Below, in pieces: positions 43,983-51,491 of a DNA stretch of 64,000 nucleotides; within the stretch, counting starts at the first letter, position 1, and each line of letters starts with the position of its first letter. The position numbers and the translations under genes are program-made. The notes under the pieces are model-generated. The model was not told the DNA's origin and ran no database searches. It saw nothing but the letters and a program-made list of their open reading frames with translations. This stretch comes from Catellatospora citrea (GTDB lineage: Bacteria > Actinomycetota > Actinomycetes > Mycobacteriales > Micromonosporaceae): NCBI RefSeq assembly GCF_003610235.1, contig NZ_RAPR01000001.1:6076001-6140000 (forward strand), in the 5' to 3' direction.

Positions 43983-45299
43983 GTGGCGGACCAGCGGGTG
44001 GAGCGACCGAAGCCGATCGTGTCAGGGCTGCTACCTCGGCAGCGACGAGAACAGGCAGAACAGTACGTCTCCGAGCGAGCCGAGCTGTTCTACCAAGAAT
44101 TCCGCGTCGCCGTCGACGACGTCCTTACAGGACTGTCCGTATCGGACAACCAAGAGGTCGATGCTGCGATCGACACCGCCACGCGCGAGGTGGTGGACGC
44201 CTCCTCGGTCCAGGACATAGCCCAGGATGTCAGCTCCCGGCTGCTGGGACTGCTCGCCGCCGTCACCGGTCTGGCTTTGCCGGCCGTGCTCTCACTGCTG
44301 CTGAGTCCGCCCGGGACGCCCTGGCTCGCGGTCGTCGGCGCGTGTGTGACGTCGAGCGTGCTGGCGGCGTTGACCGTCTACACGGTCGGACGGCTCATCT
44401 CACGCCTGGCCGGTCCCGATGACCGGTCGCGTATCGTCCATCCGCACGGCTCAGCCGACGTGGTCGTGGTCGTGGTGACCGCCGCGCTGCTCTATCTCGC
44501 ACGGCAGCCGGAGGTGTTCCCCTACCTGCGCCCATGGCCGTCGGCGGCCCTGCGCGACGGCTGGCTGCACACCGCCGTTTCCGCGACCTTCTGGTCGTAC
44601 ACCGTCTTCGCGCTGATGTACCTGGTCGCGTACGCGCTGACCTATCGCGCCGTGCGTCAGGTGCGCACTAGGCTCGCCCAGACGCCCACCGACCACCTGA
44701 TCTTCCGGCTGCTGACCATCACGGTGCGCCTGGCACAGCGCAGGTGGCCGGTGGGCGTGCCAGACATTCCCGCAGATCAGGTCGCCGCGGTGCGTGACAT
44801 CGAGGACGCGGCGCTGCAGTTCGAGACGGATTGGATGCGGGCCAAGAGGACCGGCATCCCCCACATCGACCAGCAGGCACGAACTCACGTGCGGTCGCTG
44901 GTCTCGGGACTGCGCACGGCACAGCACCGTGTGCTCAGCGACGAACTGCGGCTGACCGAGTTGCGGTCGGTCGTGGCCGAGGTGGTGTGCGACATCGTGC
45001 TGCGTCGCGTCGACACGGCCGAAGCCAACAGCGCGCCGATCGTCATACGCCGCGCCTGGCTGCGCACCAGCGCCGCACTCATCATGATCGCCGCCGGTGT
45101 GCTCACGCTCGTCGTCGCCGTGTGGCAGCCCGGTCTGCCGAACGGACTGGCCGGATGGGGCGCGATGGAGCTGGCAGCACAGTTGCGTCCTGACGGTGAC
45201 GGCCGCCAAGTCCTGGCCACGGTCGGCGGAGTGATAGTGCCGATCGCCGTCACGATGCTGATCCAGTCCCGACCGCTACGGTTCATCCCGGAGCACTGA
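43983..45299 (+). CDS. Multi-span membrane protein, first gene of GTPase operon
   Basis: A 438-residue protein, not recognised. A charged helical N-terminus (REQAEQYVSERAELFYQEFR) is followed by hydrophobic segments near 87-107, 115-136, 158-173 and 197-225. Next is a cytoplasmic helical part of about 130 residues with basic and acidic helices (LTELRSVVAEVVCDIVLRRV). Two C-terminal segments (AALIMIAAGVLTLVVAVWQ and VGGVIVPIAVTMLIQ) follow. GTG 43983 has GGGAGAG upstream. The GTPase gene starts 49 nt after its stop, so the protein may be the membrane anchor or channel of the GTPase. Confidence 0.65.
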   Translation: MADQRVERPKPIVSGLLPRQRREQAEQYVSERAELFYQEFRVAVDDVLTGLSVSDNQEVDAAIDTATREVVDASSVQDIAQDVSSRLLGLLAAVTGLALPAVLSLLLSPPGTPWLAVVGACVTSSVLAALTVYTVGRLISRLAGPDDRSRIVHPHGSADVVVVVVTAALLYLARQPEVFPYLRPWPSAALRDGWLHTAVSATFWSYTVFALMYLVAYALTYRAVRQVRTRLAQTPTDHLIFRLLTITVRLAQRRWPVGVPDIPADQVAAVRDIEDAALQFETDWMRAKRTGIPHIDQQARTHVRSLVSGLRTAQHRVLSDELRLTELRSVVAEVVCDIVLRRVDTAEANSAPIVIRRAWLRTSAALIMIAAGVLTLVVAVWQPGLPNGLAGWGAMELAAQLRPDGDGRQVLATVGGVIVPIAVTMLIQSRPLRFIPEH

Positions 45300-45348
45300 C
45301 CGGACCATCAGTGGCGTGCTGCGCCACGACAGCCTGAGGGGGTGGCAC

Positions 45349-46290
45349 ATGGGCGTGGGATTCACCGTCTCGATCATGGGACAGACAGGTGTGGGCAAGA
45401 CATCACTGCTCAACGCGATCTTCGGCCTGAACCTGCTGACATCGGCGACCAAACCCGCTACGACGGCGCTGGACCCGGAATTCGAGATCGTCCGGGAGGA
45501 CGGCCGCCTGATCATTCGCGACCTGCCCGGCTTAGGCGAATCGCCCACGGTCGACGAGGACTACCTCAGACTCTACCGGCAGTGGCTGCTGCGTTCTGAC
45601 GTGGTCATCTGGGCCGTGCACGCCGACTCACGCTCGGTTTCGCTGGATCAGATGGCACTGCGCAGGCTGCTTGAACAGGCTCCGGACGACGAACGGTCCC
45701 GGATCCTGTCAAAGCTGACGATCATCCTGACGAAGGTCGACCTGCTCACTCCGCCCGCATGGATCTACTCCAGGGTGGGCGACGGCGGACTGTTCGCTCC
45801 GGACCCGGTGCTCGCACCGGTGCTGCAGACCAAGGCCGACTACTTTACCGAGCACCTCATCCTGCCGTTCGGCGAACACATCGTGCCCGAGACGTACAAC
45901 GACACCGGGTTGACCGGCTCGCCCGTACGCGGGCTGATCTTCGACCGGGACAGGATCCGACACCGGGGTCTGATGACCAGGGAAGCCGCCGACAGGTTCT
46001 ACCGCGACCGGACCGTGGCCCGGAACGAGACTCTGCAACGGGCGATCGAGCGACTGCATGACAACTACCGCGTCATTCCCTGCTCGTCGCTGTTCAGGTT
46101 CAACCTGGCCCGGTTGATGACGGTGGTGGTCAGCAAGCTCGGGGTCGGCGCCGTCGGCATGTTCAACAGCCTGACGCAGGACAACGCACTCAACCGGCTG
46201 CCGTTCAGCACTGCGAAGTTGCTTCGCAACATCGTCGTCGTGGATCAGGCAACGCAGACCGTCGTATTCGACCTGGCGCAGCAGGACTAG
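45349..46290 (+). CDS. Era/dynamin-like GTPase
   Basis: A 313-residue GTPase. G1 is MGQTGVGKTSLLNAIFG, the switch I Thr is in KPATTALDPEFE, G3 is RDLPGLGES and G4 is LTKVDLL. A G5-like segment was not securely found. The C-terminal part has a hydrophobic helix (LARLMTVVVSKLGVGAVGMF) that could touch membrane, as in YfjP-like or interferon-inducible GTPase-type proteins. ATG 45349 with GAGGGGG is preferred to GTG 45316. Direct neighbours are a membrane protein and a disordered protein; all three appear co-transcribed. Confidence 0.75.
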   Translation: MGVGFTVSIMGQTGVGKTSLLNAIFGLNLLTSATKPATTALDPEFEIVREDGRLIIRDLPGLGESPTVDEDYLRLYRQWLLRSDVVIWAVHADSRSVSLDQMALRRLLEQAPDDERSRILSKLTIILTKVDLLTPPAWIYSRVGDGGLFAPDPVLAPVLQTKADYFTEHLILPFGEHIVPETYNDTGLTGSPVRGLIFDRDRIRHRGLMTREAADRFYRDRTVARNETLQRAIERLHDNYRVIPCSSLFRFNLARLMTVVVSKLGVGAVGMFNSLTQDNALNRLPFSTAKLLRNIVVVDQATQTVVFDLAQQD

Positions 46291-46299
46291 GGGGCAACC

Positions 46300-46911
46300 G
46301 TGGCCATGCCGAGCGACCTGCCTGAACCGCAATCGGCCGACACCTCAACCCCGGCCGACGCACCCCCGGAACCCGCGCCGCCGGTCGCACCACCCGTTCC
46401 TGAGAATCTGCCGCAGTCGACCGCGTCATCCGATCCGGCAGGTGACGGGCCCTCCAGCATCGCAGACGCGTTGGCGACCACCGACGAGGCCAAAGTCGCC
46501 GCTGCGAACAAGGCGCTCGCGGACGACAGGCGTGACACGTACGAGTTCCACACCACCAAGCAGCACAAGACCGCGCAAGCTGTCCGCGCAGGGGCGCTCA
46601 CCGACGGCATCCTGGACCCGATCAAGTCCATCAAGAGCGTCGTCGACATGGTATGGCCGACCAAGGGCGCTGCAGCTGATGGGAAGCAGGCGTCGAAGAG
46701 CGAATCTGCGCCACCCGCGAAGGTGCTGGAGCCGGAGTCCGTGCCGGAGAAGAAGGAACCTGTTCCGTCGCAGAGAACCACAGCGGAACGGACACCGGAT
46801 GAGCCGGAGGCCGACAACGGTCCGAAGGCGGAACCGCGGCCGTCGGCCGAGGACCCCGCCCCGTTGTCGGTGAACAGCGGGGAGCCGACCACAGGAGATG
46901 CTAAGGAGTAG
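46300..46911 (+). CDS. Disordered Pro/Glu-rich protein of the GTPase operon
   Basis: A 203-residue low-complexity protein. Residues 1-55 and 120-203 are rich in Pro, Ala, Glu and Ser. Only the middle (about 58-118) is ordered-looking: IADALATTDEAKVAAANKAL, then TYEFHTTKQHKTAQAVRAG and DGILDPIKSIKSVVDMVWP, which may be the interaction helix. GTG 46300 lies nine bases after the GTPase stop, with AGGGGG upstream. No signal peptide or membrane segment. Possibly an adaptor for the GTPase or membrane protein. Confidence 0.6.
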   Translation: MAMPSDLPEPQSADTSTPADAPPEPAPPVAPPVPENLPQSTASSDPAGDGPSSIADALATTDEAKVAAANKALADDRRDTYEFHTTKQHKTAQAVRAGALTDGILDPIKSIKSVVDMVWPTKGAAADGKQASKSESAPPAKVLEPESVPEKKEPVPSQRTTAERTPDEPEADNGPKAEPRPSAEDPAPLSVNSGEPTTGDAKE

Positions 46912-47299
46912 ATGCGATGCTGTGAAGGCAGACCGGCGACCGATTCCGCGGCCACGCCATCGGCGGCGACCGGGCCCAGTAGAAGCGGCGTCCGCGATGC
47001 ACAGAACCGTACGTTCGCCCGTGCGGGGTAGGAGAAGCGCCTGCTGTGATCGGCACCGAACCAGCCGACTGCCGTGTGCGTAGTAGTCAGGGGTGCCGGG
47101 CCTGGCATCCGCCGGGACGGCGCGTCGGCACTCTTTGTAAGCGCCGTTCCGGCTCGAACACTGCGAGCCGGATGACGTTGGGGTCGACAGAGCTGGACTC
47201 GGCGGCGCTGTGCACCGCGGCGCCGAGTCGGTGATCAGAGAGGCCACCCGCCCGAGGAAGGACTGTCAGCCGTCGGCTGACTTCCGGGGGGTGAAGGCG
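46912..47299. terminator. Convergent intergenic region with two stem-loops
   Basis: No gene. A 9-bp inverted repeat (GACTCGGCG 47196-47204, CGCCGAGTC 47221-47229) is followed by GTCAGCC-GTC-GGCTGAC at 47265-47281, extended by GGAAG/CTTCC with a bulge. They lie just before the end of the convergent reductase gene and are probably its terminator and that of the GTPase operon. Confidence 0.45.
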
Positions 47300-47863
47300 T
47301 CAAACCCGGACCGTCTTGAGGGCGCGGGTCCAGGATTCCAGCTGGTCGAACAGCGTGGTCGCGGCGGCGGCGTGCTGCTCCGCAGGCTTGAAGACGGAGA
47401 AGTTCTCGAAGTCCGTGTACAGCGAGAAGGACAGCTGCTGACGCACGTGGGCCAACTGCAGTTCGCTGGCCACCCCACGCAGGTGCTCGATGGCCCGAGC
47501 GCCGCCGAGCGCACCGTAGGAGACGAAGGCGGCGGCCTTGTTGTTCCACTCGCCGTACAGGTAGTCGATCGCGTTCTTCAGTACCGCGGAGGTGGAGTGG
47601 TTGTACTCGGGGGTCACGAAGATGTACCCGTCGAACCCGGCGATCTTGCTCGCCCACGCCTTGGTGTGCTCGCCCTGGTACTGACCCATGGACGGCGGGA
47701 TGGCCTCGTCCAGGTGGGGCAGCGGGTAGTCGGCGAGGTCGACCAGCTCGTACGCGGCTCCGCTGCGGGTGCCGGACTGGTCCACCACCCAGTCCGCGAC
47801 AGCCTTGCCGTTGCGGCCAGGCCGGGTGCTGCCGAGGATGACGGCGATCTTCAGGTCACTCAT
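47300..47863 (-). CDS. NADPH-dependent FMN reductase family protein
   Basis: A 187-residue flavodoxin-fold reductase. The FMN phosphate site is VILGSTRPGRNGKAVADWV, then YELVDLADYPLP and the flavin-contact strand FVTPEYNHSTSAVLKNAIDY, and FVSYGALGGARAIEHLR. It would reduce FMN or quinones with NAD(P)H. ATG 47863 has GGGAGAG upstream; the longer frame to 47962 is unlikely. About 210 bp upstream is a pair of palindromes that may be its operators. Confidence 0.82.
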   Translation of the reverse strand: MSDLKIAVILGSTRPGRNGKAVADWVVDQSGTRSGAAYELVDLADYPLPHLDEAIPPSMGQYQGEHTKAWASKIAGFDGYIFVTPEYNHSTSAVLKNAIDYLYGEWNNKAAAFVSYGALGGARAIEHLRGVASELQLAHVRQQLSFSLYTDFENFSVFKPAEQHAAAATTLFDQLESWTRALKTVRV

Positions 47864-48072
47864 GGTTCTGGTTCTCTCCCTGGCGAGCCGGGCGGCACGG
47901 GTCCGCTCCGGCGGATGCGCGACGGCTTGTGGCACTGAGCAACAGTCACCGGCCCGCTGCACCTCGTGATGCGGGTATCCCGCATCGTTGGTGTGGCTGC
48001 CGATTCGACGCCGTTGTCGAGCGCCTTAGTGTCACGGGGACAAGCCCTGCCGAGCACGCGATAAGCATTTTA

Positions 48073-48116
48073 TTGAACGTTCAACAACACCCTACAAGGA
48101 AAGCTTGCACGTTCAA
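48073..48116. promoter_or_regulatory. Pair of 12-bp palindromic operator-like sites
   Basis: TTGAACGTTCAA (48073-48084) is a perfect palindrome. TTGCACGTTCAA (48105-48116) is 11/12 identical to it. The centres are 32 bp apart, about three helical turns, as expected for cooperating dimers. The nearest downstream gene is the FMN reductase on the minus strand. The rest of 47864-48323 holds no gene, and no regulator gene is adjacent. Confidence 0.5.
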
Positions 48117-48323
48117 GTGTGAGCTGGCACTCGTTTGACCAGGGCGAACAGCTCGGGCCGCGCGCCCACGCCGACCGAACGCCCCGGTGACGCCCGGTTC
48201 ACGGCTGCGCCCATCGGCCGCGGTGCCCACCGCGCCCGACCAACCCATACAGGCCGGACATCCTCTGATCGAAGGCCAGGCGCACGACCGCTCATGGCCC
48301 AAGGGCTCCGGGGGCGGGAAGCG

Positions 48324-49694
48324 TCAGTTCGGGTTGCTGGCGTGGGTCAGTGTTTCCCAGGCGACGAACAGGCTGTTGGTGCCCTGCGGGCGTTTGGTCT
48401 CCGTGTAGCTCCGGGTGCTGGCCATGTCGATGCCCAGCCGGAAGCTGAGCGCGTTGAAGCCCACCTCGGTGACCGGGCCGAGCCCGTGGTGCACCGAGCC
48501 GCCGCACAGCCAGGATGGCACGGCTGTGCCGAGTTCGTACTTGGCGTGCAGGCTCAGAGCCTGCTGCAGCCGTTCCTTGACCTCCGTGTAGACGCGGTCG
48601 CCCTGGATGCGTGCGGTCTCGGCCACGTGCGAGATCGAGGACAGGCCGTATCCGGTGTGGGTGAAGTCGCGGCAGGTCTCCTGGCTGAGCCCGTCGACGA
48701 AGGTGCTCTGCCCCTGCCAGAAGTCGATGATCTCCGACCGCGTGTCGATGTTCGTGCCGGCGGGTGGCACCGGGTACGGGCCGTCTTTGGCGAGGTAGAT
48801 GAAGGCGGGCACGCGGGCGCGGAACGTGGCCATGGCCCGGTCGTAGACGGCCCTGTCGTCGAGGAAGACACCGATGCCGATCGCGGCCTCCATCATGACC
48901 AGTTCCCAGTTGCCGTTGTAGGTCGGCATCCCGTTGATGACCTTCGGCAGGTACACCTTGCGCAGCATGGTCGCGAAGCGACCGGCGTTCGGCCAGTTGC
49001 GGTAGGCATGCTTGATGATCTCGGCGGCTCGGGTCCAAGACGCAGCGGACCAGCCCGACTGCAGCGGAGCGTTGGCATTCGTATGGTCGACGATCACCGC
49101 CGACCAGGCGTCCATGAGCGCGATGGCCTTCGCCGCATAGCGGGTATCGCCGGTGATGTACCAGGCCAGCGCGTCGGTGTAGGCGGCGATGGCGTCCTGG
49201 CGCTCGTCGGTGCAGCCGAAATTAGGCTTGGACACGGGGCCGCACTCGACCACGGCGCGCGGCTTGGGCGTCCGCGACAGCGAGGCGTAGTCACTCGCCG
49301 ACATCTGGTCGTACGCAGTCTTCCAGGGCTGTTGACCCGCGTTGACCCTGGCGCGTACGAAGTCGAGCTGGGCGCGGCTGACCATGACGCCAGGGTGGGC
49401 GAATTTCGAGGTCGCCGGAGTGCTCGGCAGGCTCCGGCGGGAAGGAGCCGGGGTAGGGGTCGCTGACGTCGTGGGCGCGGGTGAGGCGGCTGCTGGAAGC
49501 GGCGAAGCTGCCGGCTGCTCTGGGGTGAGCGTGGTCAACGGGCTGGGCGCCGCCGTGCGAGCGGGTTCAGCGCGTTGAGGAAACACCGTGTACAGGGCGG
49601 CGACCGCGGCGACGATCGCGGCAGCCAGGATCCAGAGCCAAACCCGGGATCGGTCGACGGGACGACGATGCAGTCGACGGCTTCTGGGCATCAT
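48324..49694 (-). CDS. Membrane-anchored alginate-lyase-like protein
   Basis: A 456-residue protein. A basic N-terminus (RSRRLHRRPVDRSR) precedes one membrane segment (VWLWILAAAIVAAVAALYTVF), then a Pro/Thr/Ala-rich spacer of about 60 residues. The rest resembles the alginate lyase superfamily (Pfam PF05426 type) all-helical barrel: HPGVMVSRAQLDFVRARVNA, AYTDALAWYITGDTRYAAKA, then SGWSAASWTRAAEIIKHAY and NWELVMMEAAIGIGVFLDD with the N-W-x-x family motif, and RDFTHTGYGLSSISHVAETA as the His/Tyr region. It probably cleaves an acidic polysaccharide outside the cell. No good ribosome site; ATG 49694 or 49748 are both possible. Confidence 0.65.
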   Translation of the reverse strand: MMPRSRRLHRRPVDRSRVWLWILAAAIVAAVAALYTVFPQRAEPARTAAPSPLTTLTPEQPAASPLPAAASPAPTTSATPTPAPSRRSLPSTPATSKFAHPGVMVSRAQLDFVRARVNAGQQPWKTAYDQMSASDYASLSRTPKPRAVVECGPVSKPNFGCTDERQDAIAAYTDALAWYITGDTRYAAKAIALMDAWSAVIVDHTNANAPLQSGWSAASWTRAAEIIKHAYRNWPNAGRFATMLRKVYLPKVINGMPTYNGNWELVMMEAAIGIGVFLDDRAVYDRAMATFRARVPAFIYLAKDGPYPVPPAGTNIDTRSEIIDFWQGQSTFVDGLSQETCRDFTHTGYGLSSISHVAETARIQGDRVYTEVKERLQQALSLHAKYELGTAVPSWLCGGSVHHGLGPVTEVGFNALSFRLGIDMASTRSYTETKRPQGTNSLFVAWETLTHASNPN

Positions 49695-50118
49695 GCGCGG
49701 AATGATAACGATGGTGCGGTCAGGGCGCACAGAGTCCGGTGTGGACATGGAGGCATGAACTGACCTGCCCGGGCCGGTTCTGGCCAGGCCATCGTCCCCC
49801 TTCCACTGGCTGGCCCATCCTCGCCCGCCTTTGCCTGCCCGGTCGCACCCCAGTCCAATGACGCGCGCCGGACGGTCCTGGCTCGTGTTCCAGCGGCCGC
49901 CCTGCCGGCTCACACGTGACCCGCGCCACAGGAAGGCACCGCGTGGACCGCGCCTCTACTGCTGATTCCGCAGGTCAGGGGATGGTCGAGGCGTCTGGCT
50001 GCCTGCTGGGGGCGGGCGGTTCGCGGATTGCTCTGTAACAGGGGCCGTGCAGGGCCCTAACCCCTGTATGAGACCCGCGCAACGCGGTCTGACGGGAGGC
50101 GTCTTGAAGGGGGGTGTC
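49695..50118 (+). other. Divergent intergenic region upstream of the sigma factor
   Basis: No gene. A 7-bp inverted repeat (ACAGGGG 50038-50044, CCCCTGT 50061-50067) stands about 50 bp upstream of the sigma-factor start and could be part of its leader or an autoregulatory element. Confidence 0.4.
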
Positions 50119-50721
50119 ATGAAGGAGCGCAGTGACGAGGAGTTGCTCGCCGCGGTGGCGGCGGGTCCGGGTGCGCTGGAGGAGTTCTATCGCCGTCACG
50201 TTTCGAAAGTGACGGGAATGGGCGTACGGCGTTTCGGCAATGCCGAGGACGTAGCTGACTTCGTGGCCTCGGTTTTCCTGCAGGTGCTGAAGTCGGCGGG
50301 CAGTTTCGACGCCCGGCGTGGCAAGGCCGTGTCGTGGCTGTTCGGCGTCGCGGGCAATGTCGCGGCAGGAATGTACCAGGACAAGGCTCGACAGGAAGAC
50401 GTCGAGCGGCGGGTGTCGGGGCGCGCGCTGCTGGACTCGGATGACTACCAGGCTGTCGAGCAGCGGATCGATGCCGCGGCCGAGGTACGCCGGGTGTATG
50501 CCGCGATCCGGCGGCTCAGCGACGCCGACCGTCGGGTGCTGGAGCTCAGCGGGGTGGACGGGCTGTCGGTGGCGCAGGTCGCGTCCGCGTTGGGCATCAG
50601 CCAGATCGCGGTGCGAGTACGTCTGGTCAGGGCACGTCAGCGGCTGCGCGCGCAGCTGGCTGCGGACGCCGACAGCCATCGGGCGCCGGTGTCGAACAGG
50701 GAGAAAGTTCTCACTCACTGA
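50119..50721 (+). CDS. ECF-type RNA polymerase sigma factor
   Basis: A 200-residue sigma-70 of the extracytoplasmic function class. Region 2 runs from EELLAAVAAGPGALEEFYRR to the core-binding NAEDVADFVASVFLQVLK with the DVADF motif (DAEDL-like). Region 4 is LSDADRRVLELSGVDGLSV with AQVASALGISQIAVRVRLVR as the -35 recognition helix-turn-helix. ATG 50119 has AAGGGGGGT upstream. It is followed 11 bp later by a single-membrane-segment protein, the standard place for its anti-sigma factor. Confidence 0.85.
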   Translation: MKERSDEELLAAVAAGPGALEEFYRRHVSKVTGMGVRRFGNAEDVADFVASVFLQVLKSAGSFDARRGKAVSWLFGVAGNVAAGMYQDKARQEDVERRVSGRALLDSDDYQAVEQRIDAAAEVRRVYAAIRRLSDADRRVLELSGVDGLSVAQVASALGISQIAVRVRLVRARQRLRAQLAADADSHRAPVSNREKVLTH

Positions 50722-50732
50722 GGAGGAAGTCC

Positions 50733-51344
50733 ATGAGCAACAACGAGCAGGACACGCTGACCGGGTTCGAGCGCCGGCTGGGTGACGAGCTGGCGGCGCT
50801 GGACGCCGTCGCGGAGCGCGGCGCGGTCGCCCCGGCGCGGTCGCGGCGTGCGCCGATCGCGGCGACGGCCGGGTTCGCGGTGCTGGCGGGTGTCGCGGTG
50901 CTGGCGGCGGCGCCGTCGGTGCTGTCGAGCCCGTCTGGCCCGACCAGCGGCGTCACCGCGCAGGCTTCGCCGGAGCTGGCTCCGGTCGCGTTCACCGTCA
51001 CCAAGAACGCCAACGGCAGCGTGACGTTCACCGCCCGCGACATCGTGGACGCAGCCGCCGCGACCAAGGCCCTCAACGACGCGGGCATCGCTGGCAAGGT
51101 CATCAACGGGCACGAGTGTGAGATCCCGGCGGGCTACGGCATGACTCGCCCGCTGAAGGCCGGGATCAGCACGCTCACCCACGAGGCCACGTCCAACGAT
51201 CCGTTCATCACCACGAGCGCGACGTTCGACAAGTCGATGTACAAGCCCGGTGGTGGACTGGCGATCCTGGTCAGTCGCGAGCACGGGCTGGTCCAGATCC
51301 TCTCCATCGCCTTCGACAAGGCCGAGGAAGCGGCCGACTGCTAG
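50733..51344 (+). CDS. Single-membrane-span protein, possible anti-sigma partner
   Basis: A 203-residue protein. The cytoplasmic N-terminus (about 1-40: ERRLGDELAALDAVAERG) is helical and charged, followed by one membrane segment (PIAATAGFAVLAGVAVLAAA). A beta-rich outside domain comes next (FTVTKNANGSVTFTARDIVD, GKVINGHECEIPAGYG). It lacks the HxxxCxxC zinc motif of classical anti-sigma factors, so the role is inferred only from position and topology. Ribosome site GGAGGAAG before ATG 50733. Confidence 0.6.
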   Translation: MSNNEQDTLTGFERRLGDELAALDAVAERGAVAPARSRRAPIAATAGFAVLAGVAVLAAAPSVLSSPSGPTSGVTAQASPELAPVAFTVTKNANGSVTFTARDIVDAAAATKALNDAGIAGKVINGHECEIPAGYGMTRPLKAGISTLTHEATSNDPFITTSATFDKSMYKPGGGLAILVSREHGLVQILSIAFDKAEEAADC

Positions 51345-51349
51345 TCGGC

Positions 51350-51485
51350 GACCGCGGGCACCCGCGGTCCGGTTCGAGTCCCGGCCGGCTTGCGCAACGA
51401 GGGCAAGCCGGCCGGGCCGACGACATCGCGGCCTCGGACGCTTCCCGCCTGTGGCCCTGGCAGGAAAGTCGGGGCCACAGGCGGG
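51350..51485. terminator. Three successive hairpins between convergent genes
   Basis: Stems 51350-51358/51361-51369 (9 bp, 2-nt loop), 51380-51392/51404-51416 (13 bp) and 51444-51457/51472-51485 (14 bp), all perfect. They fill the gap between the convergent anti-sigma-like and subtilase genes. A bidirectional terminator array is the simplest reading. Confidence 0.6.
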
Positions 51486-51491
51486 CGGGGC

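Noticed and set aside
48135..49466. Long rightward open frame of 443 codons
   Set aside because: It is antisense to the alginate-lyase-like gene, with Arg/Gly/His-rich composition and no recognisable domain.
51370..51400. A GGTTCGAGTC sequence resembling the T arm of a tRNA
   Set aside because: The T stem has a central mismatch, and no acceptor, D or anticodon arm can be built around it; the bases are better explained by the hairpin array.
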